Shown here piece after piece: positions 53,645 to 63,328 of a DNA stretch of 64,000 bases (position 1 is its first letter; each line of letters starts with the position of its first letter). The stretch lies in contig USRS01000001.1 in assembly GCA_900557165.1 (NCBI GenBank), positions 30,280 to 94,279 of the forward strand, written 5' to 3'. The notes under the pieces are model-generated. The model had not been told where the DNA came from and made no database searches. It saw only the letters and a program-made list of their open reading frames with translations. Made by a program: the position numbers and the translations under genes. The DNA comes from an uncultured Clostridium sp. GTDB lineage: Bacteria; Bacillota; Clostridia; Peptostreptococcales; Peptostreptococcaceae.

Positions 53645-54220
53645 ATGAGAAAAAATATAATAAAGCAATATATATTAGAAGATTTTTATAGATATTATGG
53701 AGAAGAAACTAATAAAAAAACATATTTAAGATATGCATACACATATCCTAATATAGCTTTTACAAGAAATTTAAGATTAGCAAAATATTATAAAAATAAA
53801 AATAAAATAAAATATATCTGGTATAAATTAAGACATAGAAAATTATTTTATAAATATAGTTTTCAAATACCTTTCGAGACAACTATTGGTAGGGGATTTT
53901 ATTTAGCTCATTTTGGAAATATCATAATTAATCAAGGTTCTATAATAGGTAATAATGTGAGTATTGCACAAGGTGTAACAATAGGAAAAACTAACAGAGG
54001 TGAAAATGCCGGATGTCCTACTATAGGAGATAATGTTTGGATAGGAGCAAATGCTGTGATTGTAGGAAAGATTAATATCGGTAATAATGTATTAATAGCA
54101 CCATTATCATATGTTAACTTTGATATACCGAGTAATTCTATTGTTATAGGAAATCCAGCAAAAATAATACCTAGAGAAAATGCAACAGAAGGATACATAG
54201 AAAATGCAATAAAAATATAA
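53645..54220 (+). CDS. Serine acetyltransferase-like hexapeptide protein (polysaccharide O-acetyltransferase)
   Basis: A 191-residue protein with a left-handed beta-helix in its second half: FYLAHFGNIIINQGSIIG, VSIAQGVTIGK, GDNVWIGANAVIVGKI. It resembles CysE/EpsC-type acetyltransferases used in capsule loci. The N-terminal half has a membrane-proximal basic helix. It starts 9 bp after the phosphoesterase gene. A true serine acetyltransferase for cysteine synthesis is unlikely in this place. Confidence 0.75.
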   Translation: MRKNIIKQYILEDFYRYYGEETNKKTYLRYAYTYPNIAFTRNLRLAKYYKNKNKIKYIWYKLRHRKLFYKYSFQIPFETTIGRGFYLAHFGNIIINQGSIIGNNVSIAQGVTIGKTNRGENAGCPTIGDNVWIGANAVIVGKINIGNNVLIAPLSYVNFDIPSNSIVIGNPAKIIPRENATEGYIENAIKI

Positions 54221-54284
54221 GTTTTAATTTTGATATATAATGAAATACATTTTCAAATATGACAATTTGATAAGGAGGATAAAA

Positions 54285-55988
54285 TTGAACTATATAAATG
54301 AATATAAAAAGTGGATAAATAGTGATTACTTCGACAGAAAAACAAGAGAAGAATTATTAAATATAGAGCATGATAAAAAAGAAATTGAAGATAGATTTTA
54401 TAAAAATTTAGATTTTGGAACTGGTGGACTTAGAGGAATAATAGGTGCAGGATCAAATAGAATAAATATATATACAATAAGAAGAGCTACACTAGGGTTA
54501 GCTAACTATATAATAAAAAATAATAAAGAACAAGGAACAGATAGAGGCGTTGTAATAGCATATGACAGTAGATATATGTCTAAAGAATTTTGTGAAGAAG
54601 CAGCAAAAACTTTAGCTGCTTGTGGCATCAAATCATATATATTTGATAGTTTAAAATCAACACCTCAGTTATCATTTGCAATAAGATATTTAAATTGTAT
54701 AGCAGGTATTGTAATAACTGCAAGTCATAATCCTAAAGAATATAATGGTTATAAGGTATACTGGAGTGATGGTGGACAAATTTGTCCTAATATTGCCAAA
54801 GAAATAATAAAAGAAGTTAATTTAATAGAAGATTATAGTAAAATACCAACTATATCATATGAGGAATCAATATCATTAGGGTTTATAAATATACTGGATG
54901 AAAAATGTGATAATGCTTTTATAAACTCGGTAAAGAGTCAAATAATAAGACAAGATATAATAGATGAATATGGAAGTAAAATAAAAATAGTATATACTCC
55001 TCTACATGGAACAGGAAATATTCCTGTAAGAAGAGTTCTAAAAGAAGTAGGATTTACAAATGTTACTGTAGTGAAAGAACAAGAAATGCCAGATTTTAAT
55101 TTTTCAACAGTCAAGTCTCCAAATCCAGAAGAGATAGAAGCATTTAATATTGCAACAGAAATAGCTAGAAAAGAAAACGCTAATATAATAATTGGTACAG
55201 ATCCAGATTGTGATAGAGTTGGAGTTATAGTAAAGAATAAACAAAATGAGTATATTGCTTTAAATGGAAATCAAATAGGAGCTTTACTTGTAAACTATAT
55301 TATAACAAATAATATAAACTCAATAAATTTATTTAAAAATCCAACAATAATTAAAACAATAGTTACATCTCAGCTTGGAGCAGAAATAGCACGAAGTTAT
55401 GGCGTAAATTGTTTAGATACTCTAACAGGATTTAAATTTATAGGTGAGAAAATATCAGAATTTGAAAAGACTAATAATCATACATTTATAATGGGATATG
55501 AAGAAAGTTATGGTTATCTTATAGGAACTCATGCTAGAGATAAAGATGGGGTAGTATCATCATTATTAATATCTGAAATGGCTACATATTACTATTCTAA
55601 AGGGATGAGTTTGTATGAAGGACTTTTAGAAATATATGAAAAGCATGGTTACTATAAAGAAAGTTTAAAATCTATAACATTAAAAGGTAGAGATGGACTA
55701 AATAAAATAAAAAATATAATGAGTTATTTTAGAGAATGTAATATAAAAGAAATTACAGATGTAAAAGTAAAAGAACTTAAAGATTATTTAAATAATATAG
55801 ATGGTTTACCTAAATCAGATGTACTAAAATTTATTTTAGAAGATGAATCATGGATTGCAATAAGACCATCAGGAACAGAGCCTAAAATTAAATTTTATAT
55901 TGGGTGTAAGGGTAATACTGTAGAGCAAGCAGAGAATATTATAAATAATATAGAAAGATACATAGAAAGAGCTATAAAAACAATATAA
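54285..55988 (+). CDS. Phosphohexomutase (phosphoglucomutase/phosphomannomutase)
   Basis: A 567-residue alpha-D-phosphohexomutase. The active-site loop ITASHNPKEYNGYKVYW holds the phosphoserine, GTDPDCDRVG the metal site, GYEESYGYLIG the sugar loop, and RPSGTEPKIKFYI the phosphate-binding loop. It converts glucose-6-P/glucose-1-P and mannose-6-P/mannose-1-P. Mannose-1-P is needed by ManC, so it completes the GDP-fucose path, and glucose-1-P is needed by GalU. The TTG at 54285 is chosen because AAGGAGG is 5 nt before it; an in-frame ATG at 54240 has no ribosome site. Confidence 0.9.
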   Translation: MNYINEYKKWINSDYFDRKTREELLNIEHDKKEIEDRFYKNLDFGTGGLRGIIGAGSNRINIYTIRRATLGLANYIIKNNKEQGTDRGVVIAYDSRYMSKEFCEEAAKTLAACGIKSYIFDSLKSTPQLSFAIRYLNCIAGIVITASHNPKEYNGYKVYWSDGGQICPNIAKEIIKEVNLIEDYSKIPTISYEESISLGFINILDEKCDNAFINSVKSQIIRQDIIDEYGSKIKIVYTPLHGTGNIPVRRVLKEVGFTNVTVVKEQEMPDFNFSTVKSPNPEEIEAFNIATEIARKENANIIIGTDPDCDRVGVIVKNKQNEYIALNGNQIGALLVNYIITNNINSINLFKNPTIIKTIVTSQLGAEIARSYGVNCLDTLTGFKFIGEKISEFEKTNNHTFIMGYEESYGYLIGTHARDKDGVVSSLLISEMATYYYSKGMSLYEGLLEIYEKHGYYKESLKSITLKGRDGLNKIKNIMSYFRECNIKEITDVKVKELKDYLNNIDGLPKSDVLKFILEDESWIAIRPSGTEPKIKFYIGCKGNTVEQAENIINNIERYIERAIKTI

Positions 55989-56039
55989 ATTTTATAATAA
56001 ATATAATTTTTAACTATTTTATATAATATGGAGAAATAT

Positions 56040-56852
56040 ATGAAAAGTAAGATATTAAAACTAGAACCTTTTTATAGTAAAAAAATATGGGGATATGAAC
56101 AATGGTTATTATCAACACATAAAAATGGGAAATCAAGAATAGAAAATATTGATATAGATTTTAGTAAGTACATAGGCAAAGAATTGCCAATAATTAAGAA
56201 GATAATAAAAGCTAATAGTGCATTATCTGTTCAAGTACATCCAGATAATAAGTATTCTAAAGAAAATGAAAATGAAAATGGAAAAACAGAATGCTGGTAT
56301 ATACTTGAAGCAGATGAAAATGCAACTTTAATTTGTGGTATAAAAGATGGACATAATAAGCAATCTTTTTTTGAAGTGATAAAAAAAGATCTCTTAGAAT
56401 TAAATTTAGAAAGTATAAGTGTCAAATCTGGAGATGTAATTTATATACCAGCAGGAACAGTACATGCAATAAATGGTGGTATTAAGTTACTTGAAATACA
56501 ACAAAATAGTGATATAACTTATAGAATCTATGACTGGGGAAGAGATAGAGAAATGCACATAGATAAAGCCTTAGAAGTTATAGATTATGAAAAGAAAAAT
56601 AAATGTGGAAAAATATCTAACTTTAGTAAATTAGAGACACCTTATTTTACAATAGAAAAAGTTATAGTAAATGATTTATATAATGATAAAGTTAAAAAAG
56701 ATTTTTATGTTTATACTGTTATAAATGGAGACGGTTATATAAGTGATGGATATGAAAATATTAAATTAAATAAAGAAGATACTGTTTATATAGAACACAA
56801 TACTCGATATAAAATATTTGGTAAATTGGAACTTATAAAATCATATGTATAA
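56040..56852 (+). CDS. manA: Mannose-6-phosphate isomerase, class I
   Basis: A 270-residue short-form enzyme. Zinc ligands are visible in VQVHPDNKYSKE and KTECWYIL, and a further His is in PAGTVHAINGG. It connects fructose-6-P to mannose-6-P and thus feeds GDP-mannose and GDP-fucose. The start at 56040 is chosen because the upstream ATG at 56028 contains its GGAG ribosome site. Confidence 0.9.
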   Translation: MKSKILKLEPFYSKKIWGYEQWLLSTHKNGKSRIENIDIDFSKYIGKELPIIKKIIKANSALSVQVHPDNKYSKENENENGKTECWYILEADENATLICGIKDGHNKQSFFEVIKKDLLELNLESISVKSGDVIYIPAGTVHAINGGIKLLEIQQNSDITYRIYDWGRDREMHIDKALEVIDYEKKNKCGKISNFSKLETPYFTIEKVIVNDLYNDKVKKDFYVYTVINGDGYISDGYENIKLNKEDTVYIEHNTRYKIFGKLELIKSYV

Positions 56853-56919
56853 TATTTAAATATACGAGTAAATACTGTAAGAAATAGAGCAAAAAAGTAT
56901 AGTTTTGGGGGGAGAAAAG

Positions 56920-57951
56920 ATGAAGGTATTAGTAACTGGAGGAGCAGGATATATAGGAAGCCACACAGTAGTGGAGTTATTAAATGAAGGTAAAGACGTA
57001 GTTATAGTCGATAACTTTTCAAATAGCTGTCCTATAGTTCTTGATAGAATAAGAGAAATAACAAAGAGAGATTTTAAATTTTATGAATTAGATACTACTG
57101 ATGAAAAAGCATTAGAAATAGTATTCAAAGAAAATAATATAGATTCAGTAATACATTTTGCTGCATATAAGGCTGTAGGAGAGTCTGTGGCAAAACCTTT
57201 AGAGTATTATAGAAATAATTTAGGAAATACATTAACAGTTTTAACTTTAATGAAAAAATACAATGTGAAAAAATTTGTATTTTCTTCATCGGCAACAGTA
57301 TATGGAGATCCACATACTTGCCCAATCACTGAGGATTTTCCACTTAGTACAACAAATCCTTATGGAGCAACTAAATTAATGATAGAAGATATGCTAAGAG
57401 ATATGTGTAAAGCTGATAAAGAGTTAAATGTGGCAATTCTTAGATACTTCAATCCAGTGGGAGCTCATGAAAGTGGATTAATAGGAGAGGACCCTAATGA
57501 TATACCAAACAACTTAATGCCTTATGTTTCTCAAGTGGCTGTTGGAAAGCTGGAGCAACTTAGTGTATTTGGTGATGATTACAATACTCATGATGGAACT
57601 GGAGTTAGGGATTACATACATGTTGTAGACTTAGCAAATGGACATTTAAAAGCATTAGATAAATTAGAAAGTCTACCAGGTCTTGTTACTTATAACCTAG
57701 GTACAGGAAATGGTTATAGTGTTCTTGATATGGTAAATGCCTTTAGTAAAGCAAGTGGTAGAGAAGTTGCTTATAAAATAGTAGACAGAAGACCAGGAGA
57801 TGTTGCTATGTGTTATGCTAATCCTAAAAAGGCTAATGAAGAGCTTGGATGGGAAGCTAAGTTTGGGATTGAAGAAATGTGCCAAGATGCATGGAGATGG
57901 CAAAGTAATAATCCTAATGGATATAGAGTAGAAGAATTAGAGTTAGTATAG
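56920..57951 (+). CDS. galE: UDP-glucose 4-epimerase
   Basis: A 343-residue SDR enzyme that interconverts UDP-glucose and UDP-galactose. [19 protein letters not shown] binds [14 protein letters not shown] holds the catalytic Ser, and [14 protein letters not shown] the Tyr-x3-Lys. It could supply UDP-Gal or UDP-GalNAc for the GT6 enzyme. GGGGGGAG precedes the Met at 56920, so the in-frame ATG at 56905 is not used. Confidence 0.95.
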   Translation: MKVLVTGGAGYIGSHTVVELLNEGKDVVIVDNFSNSCPIVLDRIREITKRDFKFYELDTTDEKALEIVFKENNIDSVIHFAAYKAVGESVAKPLEYYRNNLGNTLTVLTLMKKYNVKKFVFSSSATVYGDPHTCPITEDFPLSTTNPYGATKLMIEDMLRDMCKADKELNVAILRYFNPVGAHESGLIGEDPNDIPNNLMPYVSQVAVGKLEQLSVFGDDYNTHDGTGVRDYIHVVDLANGHLKALDKLESLPGLVTYNLGTGNGYSVLDMVNAFSKASGREVAYKIVDRRPGDVAMCYANPKKANEELGWEAKFGIEEMCQDAWRWQSNNPNGYRVEELELV

Positions 57952-58000
57952 TAAATATTATAATATAAAAATAGAAATAAATTAACACTGGGGGAAGAAA

Positions 58001-58882
58001 ATGAGCAAAAGTGTAAAAAAAGCAATAATACCAGCAGCAGGTCTTGGGACTAGGTTTTTACCTGCAACAAAAGCACAAGCAAAAGAAATGTTACCAATAG
58101 TTGATAAACCAACACTACAATATATAATAGAAGAAGCTATAGAATCAGGTATAGAAGAGATACTAATAGTAACAGGAAGAAATAAAAAATCTATAGAAGA
58201 TCACTTCGATAGATCAGTAGAGCTTGAATTAGAACTTGAGCAAAAAGGAAAAACAGCCATGTTAGAGATGGTACAAGACATATCAAACATGGTAAATATC
58301 CACTACATAAGACAAAAAGAACCAAAAGGTCTTGGACATGCTATCCACTGTGCAAAAAGCTTCATAGGAGATGAGCCTTTTGCAGTACTACTTGGAGATG
58401 ACATAGTAGATGCTTCTACTCCATGTTTAAAACAAATGATAGATGCTTACGATGAATACAAGACGACTGTTCTTGGTGTTCAAGAAGTTGCTAGAGAAAA
58501 TGTGGACAAATACGGAATACTTGATGTTAAACATATAGAAGATAGAGTTTACAAAGTAAAAGACATGGTGGAAAAACCAGCAGTAGAAGAAGCTCCATCA
58601 AACATAGCAATATTAGGAAGATATATAATAACACCAGAAATTTTCAATATACTAGAAAATCAAGCACCAGGAAAAGGTGGAGAAATCCAACTTACTGATG
58701 CCCTTCAAACACTAGCTACAAAAGAAGCTATTTATGCATACAACTTTGAAGGAAGAAGATATGATGTTGGTGATAAATTAGGATTCTTAGAAGCAACTGT
58801 GGACTTTGCTCTAAAAAGACCAGAGCTTAGAGATGATTTTATAGAGTTTTTAAAAACTAAATCAGATAAAATAGAAAGATAA
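58001..58882 (+). CDS. galU: UTP-glucose-1-phosphate uridylyltransferase
   Basis: A 293-residue nucleotidyltransferase. AIIPAAGLGTRFLPATKAQ binds UTP, PKGLGHAIHCAKSFIGDEPF and LGDDIVD are the substrate and metal sites, and PGKGGEIQLTDAL is a GalU-specific part. It makes UDP-glucose for GalE and for cell-wall glycans. It closes the polysaccharide locus and ends at a strong terminator. Confidence 0.95.
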   Translation: MSKSVKKAIIPAAGLGTRFLPATKAQAKEMLPIVDKPTLQYIIEEAIESGIEEILIVTGRNKKSIEDHFDRSVELELELEQKGKTAMLEMVQDISNMVNIHYIRQKEPKGLGHAIHCAKSFIGDEPFAVLLGDDIVDASTPCLKQMIDAYDEYKTTVLGVQEVARENVDKYGILDVKHIEDRVYKVKDMVEKPAVEEAPSNIAILGRYIITPEIFNILENQAPGKGGEIQLTDALQTLATKEAIYAYNFEGRRYDVGDKLGFLEATVDFALKRPELRDDFIEFLKTKSDKIER

Positions 58883-58905
58883 TTTTATTTTCATATAAAT
58901 ATCAA

Positions 58906-58939
58906 AAATCCCAGGTTAACTTAAACCTGGGATTTTTTT
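58906..58939. terminator. Bidirectional terminator after galU and the ECF operon
   Basis: A perfect 12-bp stem (AAATCCCAGGTT / AACCTGGGATTT) with a 6-nt loop, followed by a T-run at 58933-58939. The A-run at its left gives a T-run for the minus strand, whose last gene (EcfT) ends at 58938. Confidence 0.9.
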
Positions 58940-59765
58940 ATAGTGGATAGTAAAATCCAGTTATTACATTGTTTTTTAAATAAACAGCACCAACTAACAG
59001 CACTATACACACTGCTATAAAAATAAAATCAGCAGCTGTTAATTTTTTATAACTATACCAAGTTCTTTTTCTCTTCTTACCAAAAGATCTCAGCTCCATG
59101 GCATTGGAAACAGTCTCAATCCTTTTAATAGAAGAAGAAACTAAAGGAACAAAAATAGTAGTATAATTTTTTAGAATTTCTACAACAGAACCTTCACCTT
59201 TTTTAAAGGCAAGTCCCCTTGATTGTTGAGCATTTAGTATATCTTTGTATTCACGTTGCACATCAGGAATATATCTAAAAGCTATATTTACAGCATAGGC
59301 AATTTTATAAGGAATACCTATTTTATTTAAACTGCTGGCAAATTCACTTGGGTGAGTTGTAAAAATAAATATTACAGTTATAGGCATAAGCACTGCATAT
59401 TTTAGTGAAATTGTAAGTACATAAAATAAAGTTTCTTTACTTATATATGCATAACCAATATTTATTAAATTAGTGCTAGTACCAACTAACTCACTTCCGT
59501 ATTGTGGAGTTATTAGCAGTATAAAAATAATATTTATTAAATTGAACGCTATCATAATCCATAAAAGAGGTTTAATTGTTTTCCATGGTATTTGGGAAAA
59601 ATAAAGCATGATGGCACCAATAACTGCCATAGCTGCAAATATTCTTATATCTAAAAACATTACTGTTATCATTGTCCAAACTATGAAAAGCAATATTTTA
59701 CTTACACCGCTTAATTTATGGAAAATAGAGTCACCATCAATATAAAGAGTTTGGGCTCTACTCAT
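58938..59765 (-). CDS. ecfT: ECF transporter membrane subunit EcfT
   Basis: A 275-residue membrane protein with about five segments. LNAQQSRGLAFKKG carries the SRG motif of the coupling helices that contact the ATPases, and ELRSFGKKRKRTW the second one. It links the S component to the ATPase in an energy-coupling factor importer. An in-frame GTG at 59774 is possible, but it lies inside the AGGTGA ribosome site of the ATG at 59765. It sits 9 bp after the ATPase gene. Confidence 0.9.
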   Translation of the reverse strand: MSRAQTLYIDGDSIFHKLSGVSKILLFIVWTMITVMFLDIRIFAAMAVIGAIMLYFSQIPWKTIKPLLWIMIAFNLINIIFILLITPQYGSELVGTSTNLINIGYAYISKETLFYVLTISLKYAVLMPITVIFIFTTHPSEFASSLNKIGIPYKIAYAVNIAFRYIPDVQREYKDILNAQQSRGLAFKKGEGSVVEILKNYTTIFVPLVSSSIKRIETVSNAMELRSFGKKRKRTWYSYKKLTAADFIFIAVCIVLLVGAVYLKNNVITGFYYPL

Positions 59766-59774
59766 TTTTTTCAC

Positions 59775-61451
59775 CTATCTTTCTAAATCTATAAAGAATT
59801 GTACAAAATCATTTGTATTAGCTATATCTATTGTTTTAGCTAAAGTTGATAAAGACGTTTCTTTTAAGTTTGCTTTTTTTATAATTTCTTTGTTAGTTAA
59901 AATATTGGATGGCTTATCGTCGGCAATTTTTTTACCACCAGATAAAACAACAGCTCTATCACAGTATTCTAAAGTTAATTGCATATCATGAGTAACCATT
60001 ATTATAGAAATACCTTTGTTAGATAATTCTTTTATAAATTCCATAAATTCAGTGTAATGTTTATAATCTTGACCTGCTGTTGGCTCGTCTAAAATTATTA
60101 CATCAGGGTTTATGGCTAAAATAGAGGCAATAGTTACCCTTTTCTTTTGACCATAGCTTAATGCTTGCACTGGCCAATTTCTATAAGGATATAATCCACA
60201 TATTTTAAGTACTTCTTCTACTTTTTCATCTATATATTTTTTATCAAAGTTTCTACATTTTAAACCTAAGGCAATTTCATCCTTAATCATATGTTGAGAT
60301 ATCATTTGATTTGGATTTTGCATTACATATCCTATGGCAGAACCTTTTTTCTTAATTGACCATGAGTCAATACATTCATTGTTTAAGAAGATGCTTCCAG
60401 ACTTAGGTTTTAAAATTCCTGTAATAGATCTACATAAAGTAGATTTTCCAGCACCGTTGTTTCCAAGGACTGCAAGGATTTCACCTTTGTTTAAATAAAA
60501 AGAAACATCATCAAGTGTATTTTTAACTCCATCATGAGAGAAAGTTAAATTTTTAATTTCTAAGATTTTTTCTTCCTTATTAATAGTCTTAGATGAAGTT
60601 TCATTTTTAAACCAAGATTTTAGTATTTCTTTGTTTTCTTCATTTATACTATTTATATCTCTTAAGTTGTCTTCAGATGATACATCACAACCAGCTAATT
60701 TCATAGCTTCCACATATAAAGGTTCTCTAAGACCGCTATTTGTAAGTAAATCTGATTTTAAGATTTCATTTGGAGTTCCCACTCCTTTTACAACACCTTT
60801 ATCTATGATTACAACTTTATCAAAAGGCTGCTCTAATACATCTTCAATTCTATGTTCTACTATAATAATTGTTTTATTAGTTTTTTCGTGAATATCGTTT
60901 ATTAATTGCATGATTTCGCTACCAGAAGCCGGGTCTAAGTTTGCCAGTGGTTCATCGAAAAGAAGTATTTCAGCATCACTTCCAAGAACACCAGCTAAGG
61001 ATACTCTTTGTTTTTGTCCTCCTGATAATTCATAAGGACTATGATTTATAAAATCAACCATATTAACAAGTTCAAGAGAATTTATAACTTTAACTTTCAT
61101 CTCAGCTAGAGGTATAGCATTATTTTCAAAGCTAAATGCCACGTCTTCACCAACAGAAAGTCCTATAAATTGAGAGTCTTGGTCTTGAAGTATAGTTCCT
61201 ACTTTTTTACTTACTTCTGATAAACTTTCTTTGTAAGGTATTATATCGTCTATTTTTAGTTCACCCTCAAATTCTCCTCTATAAGAAAAGGGAATTAATC
61301 CATTTATACAATGAGAAAGGGTAGACTTACCAGAACCACTTGGTCCAACTATTAAGACTTTTTCACCTTTATTAATAGTTAAATCTATATTTTTTAAAGT
61401 TTTATCAACTACATTATTGTATTTAAAACTAAAGTTTTTAAAACTTATCAT
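59775..61451 (-). CDS. ECF transporter ATPase, two ABC domains fused
   Basis: A 558-residue protein with two ATPase domains in one chain. Domain 1 (about residues 1-240) has GPSGSGKST, YELSGGQKQRVS and LLFDEPLANLDP. Domain 2 (about 290-520) has GNNGAGKST, QALSYGQKKRVT and IILDEPTAG. It replaces the usual EcfA1/EcfA2 pair. It drives uptake through EcfT and the S component encoded beside it. The Met at 61451 follows GGAAGGAG; the in-frame start at 61475 overlaps the preceding gene's end. Confidence 0.9.
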   Translation of the reverse strand: MISFKNFSFKYNNVVDKTLKNIDLTINKGEKVLIVGPSGSGKSTLSHCINGLIPFSYRGEFEGELKIDDIIPYKESLSEVSKKVGTILQDQDSQFIGLSVGEDVAFSFENNAIPLAEMKVKVINSLELVNMVDFINHSPYELSGGQKQRVSLAGVLGSDAEILLFDEPLANLDPASGSEIMQLINDIHEKTNKTIIIVEHRIEDVLEQPFDKVVIIDKGVVKGVGTPNEILKSDLLTNSGLREPLYVEAMKLAGCDVSSEDNLRDINSINEENKEILKSWFKNETSSKTINKEEKILEIKNLTFSHDGVKNTLDDVSFYLNKGEILAVLGNNGAGKSTLCRSITGILKPKSGSIFLNNECIDSWSIKKKGSAIGYVMQNPNQMISQHMIKDEIALGLKCRNFDKKYIDEKVEEVLKICGLYPYRNWPVQALSYGQKKRVTIASILAINPDVIILDEPTAGQDYKHYTEFMEFIKELSNKGISIIMVTHDMQLTLEYCDRAVVLSGGKKIADDKPSNILTNKEIIKKANLKETSLSTLAKTIDIANTNDFVQFFIDLER

Positions 61452-61475
61452 ATTTTTCTCCTTCCAATTTCTCAA

Positions 61476-62024
61476 TTAGTCCTCTATTTTAAGGTTGCTA
61501 TTTTTTTTGTTAGCTCTTACAAATCCTAGTATAGTTGGAACACCTATACCTAAAAATACTACGGCATTTGTAAATATGGCAAGGACTGCTTGTACTTTCA
61601 TTTTGTCTAATGGTTCACCCATTACAACAACATCAAATCCAGCTGCAAATATGAAAGCAAGTACTATACCAATCATACCTGTAATTACTAAGTATGAGAC
61701 ATGGAATTTGCTACATAATCCGTCTTTTACACTGAATTTTTTACATTTAAAAACAAGACCCATAAATAGTCCCATTATACCAGAACTAGCTACCCAGCCC
61801 CACCAGATTCCCCATCCAGCTATCATATCTGTTAACATATGGCCAATAAATCCCATGGAAAATCCAACTAGAGGGCCAAATAAAGCAGAAAATATAGCTA
61901 GTAGAGCAATGGCAGGTTTTAGTTGAGTGTTAGGACCTACAGGAATTCCCACAAAACCTAAAGCACCGTAAAGTGCTGCAGCCACACCTATTGTTACTAT
62001 TGTTTTAGTATCTATTTTTATCAT
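61476..62024 (-). CDS. ECF transporter S component (UPF0397 type), probably for methionine or a precursor
   Basis: A 182-residue membrane protein with about five segments. VGIPVGPNTQLKPAIALLAI and GFIGHMLTDMIAGWGIWWGW match the UPF0397 family of ECF substrate-binding components. The substrate is not visible in the protein, but the operon is controlled by a SAM-I riboswitch directly upstream, so methionine, methylthioribose or a related sulfur compound is likely. It opens a three-gene minus-strand operon. Confidence 0.82.
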   Translation of the reverse strand: MIKIDTKTIVTIGVAAALYGALGFVGIPVGPNTQLKPAIALLAIFSALFGPLVGFSMGFIGHMLTDMIAGWGIWWGWVASSGIMGLFMGLVFKCKKFSVKDGLCSKFHVSYLVITGMIGIVLAFIFAAGFDVVVMGEPLDKMKVQAVLAIFTNAVVFLGIGVPTILGFVRANKKNSNLKIED

Positions 62025-62128
62025 TTTTTTCGCCTTTCTTAAAAATTTTCTATTTTTTATTTCTTATTAACTATTATCCCAAAAATACCTCATCAAATCA
62101 TATATAAGAGATAATTTATTTTTGGCAT

Positions 62129-62270
62129 AAAAAAAACTCCTTCCTTCCGGAAAGAGATTATATACGTAATCTTATCTTCCAGAATATATCTGTAGGAATT
62201 AGCACCTTTGTCACAATGACCGGTTGCTGGGTTTCATAGGGCCAGTCCCTCCACCTCTCTTGATAAGGAA
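62129..62270 (-). promoter_or_regulatory. SAM-I (S-box) riboswitch with terminator
   Basis: Reading the minus strand, the aptamer runs from CTTATCAAGAGAGGTGGAGG (near 62267) through ACTGGCCCTATGAAACCCAG and CAACCGGTC, then AAAGGTGCTAATTCCT, to AGATAAG (62171), which pairs with its start. These are the conserved S-box blocks. Then a 6-bp hairpin (AGATTA / TAATCT) and a terminator hairpin at 62156-62137 (CTCTTTCC / GGAAGGAG, loop GGAA), followed by eight Ts. SAM binding should stop transcription of the ECF transporter operon when methionine is plentiful. Confidence 0.95.
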
Positions 62271-62293
62271 TATTTATTTTTTATCCAAAATTA

Positions 62294-62322
62294 ATTTTAT
62301 AAGGAAAGTCGAATTTTGTCAA
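62294..62322 (-). promoter_or_regulatory. Promoter of the SAM riboswitch/ECF operon
   Basis: On the minus strand a perfect -35 TTGACA (62322-62317) is 17 bp from TAAAAT (62299-62294), a one-base variant of the -10. Transcription would start about 20 bp before the riboswitch aptamer. Confidence 0.75.
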
Positions 62323-62366
62323 GGAAAAATATAAATTACTGTCTTGATTATGTATGACTTTTAGAA

Positions 62367-62395
62367 TTGAAAAAAAAATTGTTATAAGATAAAAT
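62367..62395 (+). promoter_or_regulatory. Promoter of the second surface protein gene
   Basis: TTGAAA at 62367-62372 and TAAAAT at 62390-62395 are 17 bp apart, each one base from consensus. The start codon is 41 bp downstream. Confidence 0.6.
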
Positions 62396-62436
62396 AAAAC
62401 TGTTATATGAAAAATGGGAAATGAGGAGAGGTTATT

Positions 62437-63261
62437 TTGAAGAAGATATTTTTAATCATAATATCTACTATCTTAATAAGTTTAATAGGATTAGGCGTTA
62501 TAGGGTATTATGTAGAAAAAGATGAAGCAGCACAAGCTCAAAAAAACAAAACAGAGGGAACAATTGTAAAAGAGGAAGATAAAGAAGAAAGTAAATTATA
62601 TCTTGATGTGGATAAGCTAGATATAAATAAAATAGAAGGATATACACCAGCTAAGAGCAATGAAGAGGGTTTAGTTGCTAATATGACTTTACCTTATAGT
62701 ATACCAAATAAAAATTTAGATATTTTAAGTATAGGTCAATACGAGGGGAAATTTGTAGAAGATGGTAGTGATGATAAAAAAGATAATGTTTTGGCAATAG
62801 TTGTAAAAAACACTTCAGATAAGACTATATCTTCTGGTGAAATTAAATTAAGAAAAATAGGAACTTCAAAGAGTATTAAATTTATATTTACTAATTTAAA
62901 AGCAGGATCATCTGCTTTAGTTATGGAATCTACGGGAGAAGTTAATTTTAATGGTGAAGATAAATATGTATATATAAGTTCTAATGTAAATACAGAAGAT
63001 TCTACATCATTGATGGAAGATAAAATAGAAGTAACTACTAAAGATAAGAATATAACAGTGAAAAATTTAACGAATAAAAATCTAAATACTGTTTATGTAT
63101 ATTATAAAATTGTTACAGATGGGAATTGCTATTTAGGTGGTATTACTTATCGTGCTAAATTTGAAAATGTAAAAGGTGAAAAAAGTGTTACAGCAGATAC
63201 ATTACATTTTTCAAATAAAAATAGCGAAATTATAAAAATAGAACAATTTTCAACAAAATAA
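62437..63261 (+). CDS. Membrane-anchored surface protein, paralogue of 5033
   Basis: A 274-residue protein starting with TTG (GAGGAGAGG upstream). Signal anchor about residues 4-24, a short Glu/Lys-rich linker, then the same C-terminal domain as the protein at 5033: GKFVEDGSDD, VKNTSDKT, ESTGEVNFNG, TVYVYYKIV and LGGITYRAKFENV. It lacks the long Ser/Asn/Asp linker of the other copy. It is followed by two PqqD-like genes, so this may be the start of a second peptide locus. Function unknown. Confidence 0.75.
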   Translation: MKKIFLIIISTILISLIGLGVIGYYVEKDEAAQAQKNKTEGTIVKEEDKEESKLYLDVDKLDINKIEGYTPAKSNEEGLVANMTLPYSIPNKNLDILSIGQYEGKFVEDGSDDKKDNVLAIVVKNTSDKTISSGEIKLRKIGTSKSIKFIFTNLKAGSSALVMESTGEVNFNGEDKYVYISSNVNTEDSTSLMEDKIEVTTKDKNITVKNLTNKNLNTVYVYYKIVTDGNCYLGGITYRAKFENVKGEKSVTADTLHFSNKNSEIIKIEQFSTK

Positions 63262-63328
63262 AAGAAATTATTTCAGTGGAATGCTTTAATTATGAAAATA
63301 AATGCACATAAAATTCACATTGTACTTG

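Noticed and set aside
53645-54220. Serine O-acetyltransferase CysE for cysteine synthesis
   Set aside because: The N-terminal part differs from CysE and the gene is embedded in polysaccharide genes without cysK; a sugar acetyltransferase is more likely.
61495-61926. Plus-strand ORF of 143 codons
   Set aside because: Antisense to the ECF S-component gene, which has clear family motifs and a riboswitch.
62129-62270. T-box or TPP riboswitch
   Set aside because: The conserved blocks (AGAGAGGTGGAGG, GAAACCCAGCAACC, AAAGGTGCTAATTCC) are those of SAM-I; there is no T-box TGGNACC-type block and no TPP CUGAGA block.
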